Source: Vibrio tubiashii ATCC 19109
GTDB lineage: Bacteria; Pseudomonadota; Gammaproteobacteria; Enterobacterales; Vibrionaceae
Reading direction: 5' to 3'
NCBI RefSeq assembly: GCF_000772105.1
Contig: NZ_CP009354.1
Location: forward strand, 310,001 to 374,000
DNA length: 64,000 nucleotides
Made by a program: the position numbers and the translations under genes
The notes under the pieces: generated by a model
What the model was told of the DNA's origin: nothing
Databases searched by the model: none
What the model saw: only the letters and a program-made list of their open reading frames with translations
Part shown: positions 39,538 through 49,668 of the stretch, piece by piece
Layout: every line of letters begins with the position of its first letter
Position numbering within the stretch: the stretch's first letter is position 1

Positions 39538-40323
39538 ATGAAAAAGCTATCTTTAGCTGTTGGTATGGCAGCACTCTCTATATCCGCAGTTTCTCAAGCA
39601 CACTTTCAATTGATGTATACACCAACTTCTCAGCTTGAAAAACCAGCGACTGTCGACATGAAACTTGTGTTTGGTCACCCGATGGAAAATGGTCACGTGA
39701 TGGACATGGGTCAACCAGAAGAGTTTTTTGTAAGCTTCAAAGGTGAAAAGACAGATCTTCTAAAAGATTTGAAGAAAATCTCTTGGGCTGGTCACGATAA
39801 CAAAGCAGATGCGTACAAGGTAGACTACAAAATCCGTCGCAACGGCGATTACATCTTTGGTCTAGTACCAGCGCCTTATTATGAAGGTGGCGAAGACATT
39901 TATATCCAACAGATCACTAAACGCTACATCAACAAAGGTGCAATGCCAACAGGTTGGGAAGAGCCTCTAGGTCTTAAGACAGAAATCGTCCCTAAGAACA
40001 AGCCTTACCAAGTGTTTGCAGGCAGCACATTCACTGGTCAACTTCTATCTGAGGGTAAGCCAGCAGCTGGCGTTGAGTGTGAGATTGAATTCCTAAACAC
40101 TGATATCGATACTAAAGCCAATGCGTTTGGTAAAGACACTCACCGTGCGACTCCAGCTTCTGCTATCGTTGCGATTACAGACGACAACGGTATGTTCACT
40201 TTCGGCATCCCAACAGCTGGCAAGTGGGGCTTCGCTTGTCTAGGTTCTGGTCCAGATACCGAGTTTAAAGGTAAAGAGCTGTCGCAAGACGCAGTACTTT
40301 GGATTGAGGCGCAAGACCTATAA
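39538..40323 (+). CDS. Periplasmic DUF4198 protein of the iron locus
   Basis: The 261-residue protein has a signal peptide cleaved near SQA; the mature chain starts HFQLMYTPT. It has the DUF4198 layout: an N-terminal histidine and the histidine/methionine-rich segment FGHPMENGHVMDMG, then a C-terminal Ig-like region with NGMFTFGIPTAGKWGF. DUF4198 proteins include NikK-type metal-binding components of nickel/cobalt importers. Here the neighbours are feoAB, so periplasmic ferrous-iron binding or delivery is inferred. It is 25 bases after the small exported protein. Confidence 0.85.
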   Translation: MKKLSLAVGMAALSISAVSQAHFQLMYTPTSQLEKPATVDMKLVFGHPMENGHVMDMGQPEEFFVSFKGEKTDLLKDLKKISWAGHDNKADAYKVDYKIRRNGDYIFGLVPAPYYEGGEDIYIQQITKRYINKGAMPTGWEEPLGLKTEIVPKNKPYQVFAGSTFTGQLLSEGKPAAGVECEIEFLNTDIDTKANAFGKDTHRATPASAIVAITDDNGMFTFGIPTAGKWGFACLGSGPDTEFKGKELSQDAVLWIEAQDL

Positions 40324-40343
40324 ACCACTCGATGTAAAAACAA

Positions 40344-40366
40344 AGCTGGCACTTGTGCCAGCTTTT
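40344..40366 (+). terminator. Terminator after the DUF4198 gene
   Basis: The stem AGCTGGCAC / GTGCCAGCT with a TT loop is followed by TTT. It ends the short exported-protein operon. Confidence 0.85.
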
Positions 40367-40395
40367 GTCGTTTAGTCTCAGCTAAGTGTAAGTAG

Positions 40396-40821
40396 TTATT
40401 CACCCCATTGGGCTTCAAACCAACTTTCTAAAATGACTACCGCAGATTGGCAATCGACATTGCCTTTGCTCAAGGCTTTATAGCCGCCCATCTCGAACAG
40501 ATCGGCACGTGCTTCCATGGTAGAAAGTCTTTCATCATGGAGTTCAACAGGCAGACCAAATCGTCCATGCAGGCGGTTGGCGAACTTTTTTGCTCTTGGC
40601 GTAATGGTTTCTAAATCTTTGCCATACAGATCGGTAGGTAAGCCAACAACCAGTAAATTGGGTTGCCACTCTTTAATCTGTTTCTCAATATCATCCCAGT
40701 TTGGAATGCCATCATTGGCTTTAAATGCTTTTAGTGGTGAAGCTGTGCCTGTGATCTCTTGCCCAATCGCACTACCAATGCTTTTAGTGCCGAAATCAAA
40801 GGCCATAATTGTTTTAGACAT
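40396..40821 (-). CDS. ruvX: Holliday junction resolvase-like / pre-16S rRNA nuclease RuvX (YqgF)
   Basis: This 141-residue RNase H-fold protein starts [16 protein letters not shown] with the first catalytic aspartate. It has VGLPTDLYG, the glutamate in HDERLST and a final aspartate in [14 protein letters not shown]. YqgF processes the 5' end of 16S rRNA and is also named as a putative resolvase. It follows yqgE by 18 bases. Confidence 0.95.
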   Translation of the reverse strand: MSKTIMAFDFGTKSIGSAIGQEITGTASPLKAFKANDGIPNWDDIEKQIKEWQPNLLVVGLPTDLYGKDLETITPRAKKFANRLHGRFGLPVELHDERLSTMEARADLFEMGGYKALSKGNVDCQSAVVILESWFEAQWGE

Positions 40822-40839
40822 AAACAGGTATCTTTTTTG

Positions 40840-41403
40840 TTATGCGTGGCCGATATCACTTGAGAGCTGCGAGACGTCAATACCAAGCATTTGTACTGCT
40901 TTCTGCCAGCGTTCATTGATTGGTGTATCGAACATCACGTTAGGATCCGCTTCTACGGTTAACCAAGAGTTTTCAGAGAGCTCGATTTCTAGCTGACCTG
41001 CTTCCCAACCTGAATAACCTAAAGCGACGATATAGTGGTTTGGCTCAGCCTCTGTCCCAAGTACGCCAAGAATATCTTTAGAGGTGGTGACAGATATGTT
41101 ATCCGTCATCTTGATGCTTGATTCATATTCATCTTTAGGCTGATGAAGAATGAACCCGCGATCTTCAGAGACAGGGCCGCCGTTAAGCACTGGCTTGTCT
41201 AAACTCTCGGTCACAAGCTTAGGGTGAGAGGGCTCTACATCGACTCGTTCCAACATTTTACCGATGGTGATATCGATAGGAGCATTAATCATTAAACCCA
41301 TCGCGCCATCTTCATTGTGCTCGCACACATAGATAACACTGCGCTGGAAGTAGGGATCTTTCATCCCCGGCATTGCCACTAAAAAATGGTTGGTTAAATT
41401 CAT
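40840..41403 (-). CDS. yqgE: YqgE/AlgH family protein
   Basis: This 187-residue DUF179 protein has [15 protein letters not shown] near the N-terminus and the [12 protein letters not shown] segment. The function is not established. ATG at 41403 has GGGAG 5 bases upstream and gives the family's usual length. The in-frame GTG at 41415 overlaps that ribosome site. It lies in the conserved rsmE-gshB-yqgE-ruvX operon. Confidence 0.95.
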   Translation of the reverse strand: MNLTNHFLVAMPGMKDPYFQRSVIYVCEHNEDGAMGLMINAPIDITIGKMLERVDVEPSHPKLVTESLDKPVLNGGPVSEDRGFILHQPKDEYESSIKMTDNISVTTSKDILGVLGTEAEPNHYIVALGYSGWEAGQLEIELSENSWLTVEADPNVMFDTPINERWQKAVQMLGIDVSQLSSDIGHA

Positions 41404-41455
41404 AAAGACTCCCACTTACAAAAGAAGGGCAACCAATAGCGTTGCCCAAATATGA

Positions 41456-42403
41456 TTAGGCTTTTAAGCGGCGCTCAATGGCATCCATTAGCTTGCCTGT
41501 AATTGACACATCGAATGCAGCCTCGATTTCACGAATACATGTTGGGCTTGTTACATTGATTTCTGTCAGCTTGTCACCAATAACGTCGAGACCAACAAAG
41601 ATCAGTCCTTTTTCTTTAAGTGTAGGCGCTACAGCCTCAGCGATCTTTTTATCTGTCTCACTAAGTGGTCGAGCTTCACCTGTGCCACCTGCCGCTAAGT
41701 TACCGCGAGTCTCGCCTTTGGCTGGAATTCGCGCCAAACAGTAAGGCATTGGTTCGCCGTCAACGACAAGAATTCGTTTGTCGCCATTGCTGATATCAGG
41801 AACGAAAGTCTGCGCCATTGCGTAGTTTTGACTATGATTGGTCAAGGTTTCAATGATCACCGAAACGTTAGGATCGTTTTCTTTAACGCGGAAGATCGAA
41901 GCGCCACCCATGCCATCAAGAGGTTTTAGGATCACATCACCATGCTCTTCACGGAAAGCTTTAATCTTATCTGCTTTACGCGTCACAATCGTGGTCGGAG
42001 TGAGGTCAGGGAACCAAGCCGTGAATAACTTTTCATTACAGTCACGTAGGCTTTGCGGCTTGTTGACGATCAATGTGCCTTGCTCTTCAGCGCGCTCTAG
42101 AATGTATGTCGCGTAGATGTACTCAGTATCAAACGGAGGATCTTTACGCATCAATACGGCATCTAACTCAGACAGTTCAATAGTTTGCTCCGACTTGAAC
42201 TCATACCAAGCGTTTGGATCTTCTTTTAGTTCAACAACTTTGGTATCTGCAATGGCTACACCTTGATCTAGATGTAGGTCGTGCATTTCCATGTAGTGAA
42301 TTTCGTAGCCGCGGCGCTGCGCTTCAAGCATCATGGCAAAGCTAGAGTCTTTTTTGATGTTAATGGACGAGATTGGGTCCATTACGATACCTAATTTGAT
42401 CAT
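41456..42403 (-). CDS. gshB: Glutathione synthetase
   Basis: GshB joins gamma-glutamylcysteine and glycine using ATP. The 315-residue ATP-grasp enzyme starts MIKLGIVMDPISSI, the typical GshB N-terminus. It has ILKPLDGMGGASIFR and ends with the metal-binding region FVGLDVIGDKLTEINVTSPTC. The start ATG at 42403 has GGAG 7 bases upstream. The longer frame overlaps rsmE. Confidence 0.97.
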   Translation of the reverse strand: MIKLGIVMDPISSINIKKDSSFAMMLEAQRRGYEIHYMEMHDLHLDQGVAIADTKVVELKEDPNAWYEFKSEQTIELSELDAVLMRKDPPFDTEYIYATYILERAEEQGTLIVNKPQSLRDCNEKLFTAWFPDLTPTTIVTRKADKIKAFREEHGDVILKPLDGMGGASIFRVKENDPNVSVIIETLTNHSQNYAMAQTFVPDISNGDKRILVVDGEPMPYCLARIPAKGETRGNLAAGGTGEARPLSETDKKIAEAVAPTLKEKGLIFVGLDVIGDKLTEINVTSPTCIREIEAAFDVSITGKLMDAIERRLKA

Positions 42404-42416
42404 GTATTTTCTCCGT

Positions 42417-43148
42417 TTAACCAAGATCGCCGAAACGAACTTGCAAGGCTGTAATTGCAGTGAGAGCCGCTGTTTCTGTACGTAATACGCGCGGACCAAG
42501 CAGCGTCTCTTCAAATTTGTATTCTTCAGTCATACCGATTTCTTCTGCGGATAGCCCACCTTCAGGACCAATCAACAGACGCACTTTTTCAACAGGTGCA
42601 GGTAGGGTATTGATTGAGTATTTTGCGCGAGGATGAAGGTTGAGTTTCAAGCCGTCATACTCTTCAGCACACCACTCTTCAAGCTGCATAATTGGGCGAA
42701 TTTCAGGTACGGTGTTACGTCCGCATTGCTCGCAAGCACTAATAGCAATTTTTTGCCATTGCGCGAGTTTTTTTTCAAAACGCTTTTGATCAAGCTTAAC
42801 GCCACAACGCTCTGATATGAGGGGAGTAATGGTGTTTACACCCAGCTCAACAGATTTTTGAATGGTGAACTCCATTTTATCACCACGTGAAATGACTTGA
42901 CCAAGATGTAGGTCGAGCGGTGATTCAGAGCTGCGTTCGATACGCTCCGTGACGTCGACTTCTACTGATTTCTTCGACACATTCGCAATGGTTGCTGGAA
43001 ACTCAGCCCCACTACCATCAAACAGTAAAATATCTTGTCCTTCCTTCATGCGCAGCACGCGGCCGATATGGCCAGCAGCGTCATCACTGAGCATCAAAGA
43101 GCCTAACTGAGAAATGGCTTCTGGGTGGTAAATTCGTGGGATTCGCAT
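42417..43148 (-). CDS. rsmE: 16S rRNA (uracil-1498-N3)-methyltransferase
   Basis: RsmE methylates U1498 of 16S rRNA in assembled 30S subunits. The 243-residue SPOUT enzyme has the N-terminal PUA-like part (MRIPRIYHP) and the knotted C-terminal SAM site [14 protein letters not shown] and [11 protein letters not shown]. It is the first gene of the gshB operon. Confidence 0.96.
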   Translation of the reverse strand: MRIPRIYHPEAISQLGSLMLSDDAAGHIGRVLRMKEGQDILLFDGSGAEFPATIANVSKKSVEVDVTERIERSSESPLDLHLGQVISRGDKMEFTIQKSVELGVNTITPLISERCGVKLDQKRFEKKLAQWQKIAISACEQCGRNTVPEIRPIMQLEEWCAEEYDGLKLNLHPRAKYSINTLPAPVEKVRLLIGPEGGLSAEEIGMTEEYKFEETLLGPRVLRTETAALTAITALQVRFGDLG

Positions 43149-43223
43149 GGTGTCTCGATTTCCAACAAGAGATTTGAAGTTCTCTCTAACATGGATGCTT
43201 TGGGTTTAAAAAACAAGGGTTAG

Positions 43224-43257
43224 AAAGAGTTTCCAATTAATTACCAGAAACTCTTTT
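43224..43257 (-). terminator. Probable terminator after endA
   Basis: The ten-base inverted repeat AAAGAGTTTC / GAAACTCTTT with a 13-base loop lies just past the endA stop on the minus strand. The T-run is short. Confidence 0.6.
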
Positions 43258-43265
43258 GAGCTAAC

Positions 43266-43967
43266 TTATAACGCTTGGCAAGCTTGATGCACAAATGGGT
43301 TGTGATTGCCTTGAACCTTGAAGATGCGCTGCTCACGTTCGCATTCCCAATGGTCGACAGGGAATTGTTTATTCCACGCATTCATTAACTGTGTTTGCTG
43401 CTTAGAGAGGCGAAAGCCATACTCTTGGCTCATGTACAGATAAGTACGGGCAATGGAACCCTTAGCGCGATCTGGTGGCATCACCTTACGATGCTTAAAG
43501 TTGACCTGCATTTCACAACGACCATAGCTTACGCCATCGATGCCATTCCACTGACTGAAGTTATAGTTAGAACGGTCACCGTTAACTTCACCAATCGCAG
43601 GAGTCAGGTTGTGTAAGTCAGCTTCCATCATACGGAAGGCTTTATCATTCTTAGTACAGTTTTTACGTCCACCATTTTGCCAACATTGACGTTGGTGACC
43701 AAACTGCCAGGCTGGAACAACATGTTCCCATTCGATGCGCGATGCTCGTTTTTGCTGTTTACGAACCTGATAGCCACATGATTCTAAGTCAGGTATTCCT
43801 TTGCGACCTTGCCATGAAATATTGCAGCCGCAATAAAAACTGGTGGGATGGTCAGCGTATATCTTTACCGCTTCTTTTTTTGCCTTAGAGAAAGATGAAG
43901 GGGGCGCAGCATGTACAACAGCAGCACACAACAAGCCGATAGCAGATAACCACAGAGATTTGTTCAT
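43266..43967 (-). CDS. endA: Secreted endonuclease I (Dns/EndA type)
   Basis: This non-specific nuclease is secreted to the periplasm or medium. The 233-residue protein has a signal peptide (about 1-20, ending VHA) and the endonuclease I fold with [11 protein letters not shown] (catalytic His region). It has [18 protein letters not shown] and eight cysteines for disulfides. In Vibrio cholerae the homologue Dns degrades extracellular DNA and limits natural transformation under quorum control. The sequence alone supports only the enzyme family. Confidence 0.95.
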   Translation of the reverse strand: MNKSLWLSAIGLLCAAVVHAAPPSSFSKAKKEAVKIYADHPTSFYCGCNISWQGRKGIPDLESCGYQVRKQQKRASRIEWEHVVPAWQFGHQRQCWQNGGRKNCTKNDKAFRMMEADLHNLTPAIGEVNGDRSNYNFSQWNGIDGVSYGRCEMQVNFKHRKVMPPDRAKGSIARTYLYMSQEYGFRLSKQQTQLMNAWNKQFPVDHWECEREQRIFKVQGNHNPFVHQACQAL

Positions 43968-44044
43968 GATTGAGTGTTAGAAAAGTAGTAATAACTACAG
44001 TTTAACACGCAAATCTAGCTATAAATTGATGATGCTCTACTTAA

Positions 44045-44542
44045 TTATGACAGTTGCTTACCTGTAAAACTAAGTGGTTGCTGACACTGCTGGCAACGGT
44101 AGCTTGCTTGATAACGTAATACTTTATTATGGCGGCGAATGGATAACGGATAAGTGCTACAGCCACAGTAGTACTCAAAGGTTTTCCCTTGCACTGACGT
44201 TGTTTCGAAGCTGTGGGTGGTGCGGGCTGGCACGTTAAATACTGATTCCATGACTCCTTGCCATTCTTTACCATGTGGTCGAACGCGGCCATAGACTTGG
44301 TAGGTAATCAGATGAGCGACTTCATGAGGAATAACTTCCGCTAAAAATGCCTGCTGATTCTCTGTGAACAAGACTGGGTTGAGGCGAATCTCATTCAGTT
44401 GCAAGTAGGCTTTACCCGCCGCTTTGCCGCGTAGATTGAAGTTTAACTGCGGGAGAGGAAAAGAGCGCTTAAAGGTATGTGATGCGGTCTGGATGCAGTC
44501 AGCCATGACCTTTTTTGCTCGGTATTCAAGTTCCAAGTCCAA
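44045..44542 (-). CDS. sprT: SprT-family zinc metalloprotease-like protein
   Basis: The 165-residue protein has the zinc motif HEVAHLITY (HExxH), a third ligand region HGKEWQGVM and a C-terminal zinc ribbon (Y-C-G-C ... CQQC). SprT is related to the Spartan protease domain; its bacterial role is unclear. No ATG fits the N-terminus. TTG at 44542 ([11 protein letters not shown]) has GGAG 6 bases upstream and gives the normal length of 165, so it is preferred over TTG at 44554, which overlaps the ribosome site. Confidence 0.88.
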   Translation of the reverse strand: MDLELEYRAKKVMADCIQTASHTFKRSFPLPQLNFNLRGKAAGKAYLQLNEIRLNPVLFTENQQAFLAEVIPHEVAHLITYQVYGRVRPHGKEWQGVMESVFNVPARTTHSFETTSVQGKTFEYYCGCSTYPLSIRRHNKVLRYQASYRCQQCQQPLSFTGKQLS

Positions 44543-44556
44543 CGCACACTCCAAAT

Positions 44557-44583
44557 AAAAACGCCTCTATAGTTAGAGGCGAA
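44557..44583 (-). terminator. Terminator between the DUF2189 gene and sprT
   Basis: The stem CGCCTCT / AGAGGCG is followed by TTTTTATTT on the minus strand. It ends the DUF2189 transcript just before sprT. Confidence 0.8.
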
Positions 44584-44612
44584 TCATATACTGGTTCAGT
44601 GTAGAGCGCGAC

Positions 44613-45410
44613 TTATGGGTGATGCTTTTTCTTGATCGTTTCGTGATAAGCATGCCAAGTACCATAACCAAGAATTGGCATGGTAAACAGCATTCCGATT
44701 CCGTAGGTCGCAAAGCCGACGAGAATACCGCCACAAATGAGGGCAGCCCACACAATCATGGCTGGAATATTCGATTTCACTGCATTGAAGCTTGAGAAAA
44801 CCGCAGTCATCATATCAACACGACGTTCCATCATTAATGGAATGGAAAACGCTGAGATACTGAATACGACACATGCTAGAACGAAACCGACCAGCGAGCC
44901 TATGACTAAGAAAGGCAGAAACTCCGTTAGCGGTGCGCCCTGGACGGATGGATATAGAGCGTGTAGAAGTGCTGCTATTCTCATCCAGAAGATCATACAT
45001 ACCGCCAGTAAGACGGCGAATGCCCATTGAGAAGATGAGTTACGACCAATCGCTTTCATTGAGTGAAGTAGGCTTGCACTATGGCCTTTTTCTCTTTCCC
45101 AGCTCGCATCATAAAGACCAAGCGCTAAGAAAGGACCAATAAGCATATAGACAACGAGACTTGGCATCACGACTAAGTGCGTGCCCTGCCATTGGACAAG
45201 TAAAACAATACCTATTGCGGCGGCCATAAAGCACAAACCGTAAAAGGCGCTGATAAGTGGCATACGGACAAAGTCATGCAGACCGAGGGCAAGCCAATGG
45301 AATGGGGCAGAAATACTGACCTGATTACACGGAATCGTGCGGGCGTATTCTGAGTCTTTGACTTCTTTGTTCTTGTCATCGAAGTCGTGTGGATTCACCG
45401 TACGAGGCAT
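44613..45410 (-). CDS. DUF2189 integral membrane protein
   Basis: This 265-residue protein has a hydrophilic N-terminus of about 35 residues and then six to seven hydrophobic segments. It shows the DUF2189 pattern GLHDFVRMPLISAFYG and GPFLALGLYDASWEREKG. The domain is also found in cytochrome-oxidase-related loci, but the function is unknown. It is a single-gene unit with its own terminator. Confidence 0.85.
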   Translation of the reverse strand: MPRTVNPHDFDDKNKEVKDSEYARTIPCNQVSISAPFHWLALGLHDFVRMPLISAFYGLCFMAAAIGIVLLVQWQGTHLVVMPSLVVYMLIGPFLALGLYDASWEREKGHSASLLHSMKAIGRNSSSQWAFAVLLAVCMIFWMRIAALLHALYPSVQGAPLTEFLPFLVIGSLVGFVLACVVFSISAFSIPLMMERRVDMMTAVFSSFNAVKSNIPAMIVWAALICGGILVGFATYGIGMLFTMPILGYGTWHAYHETIKKKHHP

Positions 45411-45623
45411 ATATCCTCCTTGATCGATTCTCTACCTACACTGCGCTCTTGAGCGACAGTGAACGAAACTCGATGCCCGGCTTGGCGACCTCTAATAATG
45501 TAAGCGGCGCATCAGTTAAACAGTTTACGAAGCAAGATCGCTGTGCGATTTGTTCGTTAACATATTTTTAACTATTGACCGCATGGCAAAAAAATACAAA
45601 TTTCTTGATGTTTTTTTGCGCAT

Positions 45624-45654
45624 AAAAAAAGAACGTCTGGTAATCCAGACGTTC
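45624..45654 (-). terminator. Terminator after metK
   Basis: The ten-base stem GAACGTCTGG / CCAGACGTTC with a TAAT loop is followed on the minus strand by T7. Confidence 0.9.
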
Positions 45655-45681
45655 TTAATATTTTTATAGTGTAATCAAAGA

Positions 45682-46836
45682 TTACTTCAGACCAGCGAAC
45701 TCGCGCAGTAGAGCTGCTTTATCTGTCGCTTCCCATGGGAACTCTTCGCGACCGAAGTGGCCGTATGCCGCAGTCTTCTTGTAGATAGGCTGAAGTAGGT
45801 TCAGCATCTCTTGCAGACCGTATGGGCGAAGGTCGAAGTTTTGACGAACTGCTTCGATGATGATGTCGTGAGATACTTTCTCAGTACCAAACGTCTCAAC
45901 CATGATAGACGTTGGATCAGCAACACCGATCGCGTAAGAAAGTTGGATTTCACAACGATCTGCTAGACCAGCAGCAACGATGTTTTTCGCAACGTAGCGT
46001 GCTGCGTATGCTGCAGAACGGTCAACTTTTGATGGATCTTTACCAGAGAAAGCACCACCACCGTGACGAGCCGCACCACCGTAGGTATCAACGATGATCT
46101 TACGACCAGTTAGACCACAGTCACCCATAGGACCACCGATTACAAAACGGCCGGTTGGGTTGATGAAGAAGTTAGTCTCTTTATTGATCCACTCAGAAGG
46201 CAGTACAGGTTTGATGATCTCTTCCATTACTGCTTCACGTAGGTCAGGCGTCGAGATTGAATCACAGTGCTGAGTAGAAAGAACAACTGCATCAATACCA
46301 ACGATCTTACCTTGGTCGTACTGGAAAGTTACCTGAGACTTAGCGTCAGGGCGTAACCATGGCAGTGTACCGTTTTTACGTACTTCAGCTTGCTTTTGAA
46401 CAAGAAGGTGAGAGTAAGTAATTGGAGCTGGCATTAGAATGTCAGTTTCGTTGGTCGCATAACCGAACATGATCCCTTGGTCACCAGCGCCTTGCTCTTT
46501 AGGGTCTGCTTTATCAACGCCTTGGTTGATGTCAGGTGATTGCTTACCGATAGTGTTTAGAACCGCACAAGAGTCAGCATCGAAACCCATGTCAGAGTGA
46601 ACATAACCAATTTCACGCACTGTCTGGCGAGTTAGCTCTTCGATATCTACCCATGCTGAAGTCGTGATTTCACCACCAACCATCACCATGCCGGTCTTTA
46701 CGTAAGTTTCACAAGCAACACGTGCCTTTGGGTCTTGCTCTAGAATCGCATCAAGGACTGCATCAGAAATTTGGTCTGCAATTTTATCTGGATGACCTTC
46801 TGAAACAGACTCAGAAGTAAACAGGTGCTTAGCCAT
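45682..46836 (-). CDS. metK: S-adenosylmethionine synthetase
   Basis: MetK makes S-adenosylmethionine from methionine and ATP. The 384-residue protein has [32 protein letters not shown] and [19 protein letters not shown], the three family signatures. Codon use is strongly biased, as in highly expressed genes. A perfect met box lies about 90 bases upstream. Confidence 0.98.
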   Translation of the reverse strand: MAKHLFTSESVSEGHPDKIADQISDAVLDAILEQDPKARVACETYVKTGMVMVGGEITTSAWVDIEELTRQTVREIGYVHSDMGFDADSCAVLNTIGKQSPDINQGVDKADPKEQGAGDQGIMFGYATNETDILMPAPITYSHLLVQKQAEVRKNGTLPWLRPDAKSQVTFQYDQGKIVGIDAVVLSTQHCDSISTPDLREAVMEEIIKPVLPSEWINKETNFFINPTGRFVIGGPMGDCGLTGRKIIVDTYGGAARHGGGAFSGKDPSKVDRSAAYAARYVAKNIVAAGLADRCEIQLSYAIGVADPTSIMVETFGTEKVSHDIIIEAVRQNFDLRPYGLQEMLNLLQPIYKKTAAYGHFGREEFPWEATDKAALLREFAGLK

Positions 46837-46920
46837 GTGAGCTCCACTTTAAATTTTTAGAGAGCGCTCCGTTATCAAAGGGGGAGCACTAATAAATAAT
46901 ACTGATATCTGTAGGTGTAT

Positions 46921-46936
46921 CTACATCTAGACGTCT
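46921..46936 (-). promoter_or_regulatory. Probable MetJ operator upstream of metK
   Basis: On the minus strand AGACGTCT (8/8) is followed by AGATGTAG (5/8) and further weak 8-mers ATACACCT and ACAGATAT toward metK. MetJ binds arrays of such boxes. The same perfect box precedes metH at 207-214. Confidence 0.7.
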
Positions 46937-46986
46937 ATTTTAGTTTTGAATGCTCGGATTACAAGCTCTTTTTTGTTATTTACTAA

Positions 46987-47002
46987 AACCAAACGTTTGC
47001 GT
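46987..47002. promoter_or_regulatory. PurR-like operator between metK and tkt
   Basis: AACCAAACGTTTGCGT matches 14 of 16 positions of the PurR box ACGCAAACGTTTGCGT. It lies about 160 bases before the transketolase start and about 150 before metK. Another LacI-family regulator with the same core is possible. Confidence 0.55.
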
Positions 47003-47158
47003 TAATCGGTCGAAATATTAGTAACTTTTATCGATATGTTGCGAAAGCGAGGAAATTTGTGAGCTTTTGTCTTGGAAAACGATTGCAGTGCTGGTGGTGC
47101 TTTGAGAGAATTATCGCTCATTTTATATTTGATTCGCTTAATGCATTCAGGAGCTGAC

Positions 47159-49153
47159 ATGTCTTCTCGTCAACATCTCGCTAACGCAATTCGTGCTCTA
47201 AGCATGGATGGAGTTCAACAAGCTAACTCTGGTCACCCAGGTGCACCTATGGGTATGGCTGATATCGCTGAAGTTCTTTGGCGTTCTCACCTAAATCACA
47301 ACCCGTCTAACCCTGAGTGGGCTGACCGCGACCGTTTCGTTTTATCAAACGGCCACGGCTCTATGCTGATTTACTCTTTGCTACACCTTTCTGGCTATGA
47401 GTTATCAATTGACGATTTGAAAAACTTCCGTCAGCTACACTCTAAGACTCCAGGTCACCCAGAGTATGGTTATGCACCAGGCGTTGAAACTACAACGGGT
47501 CCTCTAGGTCAAGGTATCACTAACGCTGTTGGTATGGCGCTAGCTGAGAAGACACTTGCAGCACAGTTCAACAAAGAAGACCACGATATCGTTGATCACT
47601 TCACCTATGCATTCATGGGTGACGGCTGTCTGATGGAAGGTATCTCGCACGAAGCATGTTCTCTAGCAGGTACACTAGGTCTGGGCAAACTGATCGCGTT
47701 CTGGGATGACAACGGCATCTCTATCGACGGTGAAGTAGAAGGTTGGTTCTCTGACGACACACCTAAGCGTTTTGAAGCATACGGCTGGCACGTAATCCCT
47801 GCAGTAGACGGTCACGATCCAGAAGCGATCAATGCAGCTATTGTTGCAGCGAAAGCTGACCCACGCCCAACTCTAATCTGTACTAAGACGATCATCGGTT
47901 TTGGTTCACCTAACAAGTCTGGTTCACACGACTGTCACGGTGCTCCGCTAGGCGCTGAAGAAATTGCAGCAACTCGCAAAGAACTTGGCTGGGAACACGG
48001 TCCATTCGAAATCCCTGCTGACGTATACGCAGAGTGGGATGCGAAAGAAGCAGGCGCAGCTAAGGAAGCAGCGTGGAACACTAAGTTTGATGCATACGCA
48101 GCAGCTTACCCAGCTGAAGCGGCTGAGCTTAAACGTCGCCTAAACGGTGAACTACCTGCCGAGTGGGAAGAGAAAGCCAATGCAATCATTGCTGATCTTC
48201 AGGCTAACCCTGCCAACATCGCATCACGTAAAGCGTCGCAAAACGCACTAGAAGCGTTCGGTGCTATGCTACCTGAATTCCTAGGCGGCTCTGCTGACCT
48301 TGCCCCTTCTAACCTAACTATGTGGTCTGGTTCTAAATCTGTGTCTGCTGAAGATGCGTCAGGTAACTACATCCACTACGGTGTACGTGAATTCGGTATG
48401 ACAGCGATCATGAACGGTATTGCACTACATGGTGGTTTCGTACCATACGGCGCAACGTTCCTAATGTTCATGGAGTACGCACGTAACGCGATGCGTATGG
48501 CGGCTCTGATGAAAGTTCAGAACATCCAAGTTTACACGCACGACTCTATCGGTCTTGGTGAAGATGGCCCAACTCACCAACCGGTTGAGCAAATGGCTTC
48601 TCTGCGTCTAACGCCAAACATGAGCACATGGCGTCCATGTGACCAAGTGGAATCTGCAGTCGCTTGGAAACTGGCTATCGAGCGTAAAGACGGTCCAACA
48701 TCTCTGATCTTCTCTCGTCAAAACCTTGCACAGCAAGAGCGTAACGAAGAGCAGGTTGCAAACATCGCTCGCGGTGGTTACATCCTAAAAGATTGTGAAG
48801 GCAAGCCAGAGCTAATCCTTATCGCTACAGGTTCTGAGGTTGAGCTAGCAGTAGAAGCAGCAGCGCAACTAACGGCTGAAGGTAAGAAGGTACGTGTAGT
48901 ATCTATGCCTGCTACTGACGCATTCGACAAGCAAGACGCTGAGTACCGTGAATCTGTACTTCCATCTGACGTTACAGCTCGTATCGCTGTAGAAGCTGGC
49001 ATCGCTGACTTCTGGTACAAGTACGTTGGCTTCGACGGTCGTATCATCGGTATGACAACATTTGGTGAATCTGCACCAGCAGGTGAGCTATTCAAGATGT
49101 TCGGTTTCACTACAGAAAACGTAGTAAACACAGCAAAAGAGCTACTAGCATAA
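47159..49153 (+). CDS. tkt: Transketolase
   Basis: Transketolase links the pentose phosphate pathway and glycolysis. The 664-residue thiamine-diphosphate enzyme has [10 protein letters not shown], the cofactor motif GDGCLMEG...N and the C-terminal [22 protein letters not shown] region. The start ATG at 47159 (MSSRQHL) has AGGAG 6 bases upstream. The frame open to 47072 adds unconserved residues. It has high-expression codon bias and stands divergent from metK. Vibrios often have a second tkt, so A/B naming is not attempted. Confidence 0.97.
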   Translation: MSSRQHLANAIRALSMDGVQQANSGHPGAPMGMADIAEVLWRSHLNHNPSNPEWADRDRFVLSNGHGSMLIYSLLHLSGYELSIDDLKNFRQLHSKTPGHPEYGYAPGVETTTGPLGQGITNAVGMALAEKTLAAQFNKEDHDIVDHFTYAFMGDGCLMEGISHEACSLAGTLGLGKLIAFWDDNGISIDGEVEGWFSDDTPKRFEAYGWHVIPAVDGHDPEAINAAIVAAKADPRPTLICTKTIIGFGSPNKSGSHDCHGAPLGAEEIAATRKELGWEHGPFEIPADVYAEWDAKEAGAAKEAAWNTKFDAYAAAYPAEAAELKRRLNGELPAEWEEKANAIIADLQANPANIASRKASQNALEAFGAMLPEFLGGSADLAPSNLTMWSGSKSVSAEDASGNYIHYGVREFGMTAIMNGIALHGGFVPYGATFLMFMEYARNAMRMAALMKVQNIQVYTHDSIGLGEDGPTHQPVEQMASLRLTPNMSTWRPCDQVESAVAWKLAIERKDGPTSLIFSRQNLAQQERNEEQVANIARGGYILKDCEGKPELILIATGSEVELAVEAAAQLTAEGKKVRVVSMPATDAFDKQDAEYRESVLPSDVTARIAVEAGIADFWYKYVGFDGRIIGMTTFGESAPAGELFKMFGFTTENVVNTAKELLA

Positions 49154-49180
49154 GATTTGCTGAAGTCATGAAGTAGAAAA

Positions 49181-49205
49181 CCGAGCCTAGTGGCTCGGTT
49201 TTTTT
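49181..49205 (+). terminator. Terminator after transketolase
   Basis: The stem CCGAGCC / GGCTCGG with a TAGT loop is followed by T7. Confidence 0.9.
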
Positions 49206-49233
49206 ATGCGTTCAATCTGAGGTCAAGTAGCGA

Positions 49234-49470
49234 CTACTCAAACTCGTTACCCCAGTTATCCTTCTCTTTGTGGCCGCAGACTTTACACGTGACATATCTG
49301 TCCATGTCATAGTAGTGACCGCCATTAATAAAGGCATGAGCCATCAGTTTGACTCTACCTAACAAAGAAGTGTCCGTGTCGTAGCTGCTGGTCTTTCTTA
49401 CAAGCACTTCACTATGGGGTGCTTCTTGTTCGCACTGTTTACAAAAGTGAGTGGCTGGGTACCCAGACAT
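49234..49470 (-). CDS. Small zinc-ribbon protein of unknown function
   Basis: The 78-residue protein has two CxxC knuckles (CKQC at the N-terminus and CKVCGHKE near the C-terminus), likely binding one zinc ion. The middle is an uncharged loop with HAFINGGHYYDMD. ATG at 49470 is preferred because AAAGGAA lies about 6 bases upstream. An ATG 6 bases earlier is too close to it. It is convergent with tkt. I recognise no named family beyond a zinc ribbon. Confidence 0.8.
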   Translation of the reverse strand: MSGYPATHFCKQCEQEAPHSEVLVRKTSSYDTDTSLLGRVKLMAHAFINGGHYYDMDRYVTCKVCGHKEKDNWGNEFE

Positions 49471-49668
49471 AGTCATTTCCTTTGGTTGATGAAACTAGAT
49501 AAGAAACAGCCATAAGGAAAACAACCTCACACAGCGACTATCTATATTGCTGGCTTATTATTCAAGTTATACAGTTTCAATTGTTCGGCACACATCACTA
49601 ACTTAATGCGCTTTGGCCTACTATCGGGTAGTATTTGTGACACGAAAATGATGTAGGGCGATGGAGTT

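Noticed and set aside
45411..45681. Possible small gene between metK and the DUF2189 gene
   Set aside because: Short frames there lack ribosome sites and conserved features. Only the metK terminator and promoter-type sequence can be supported.
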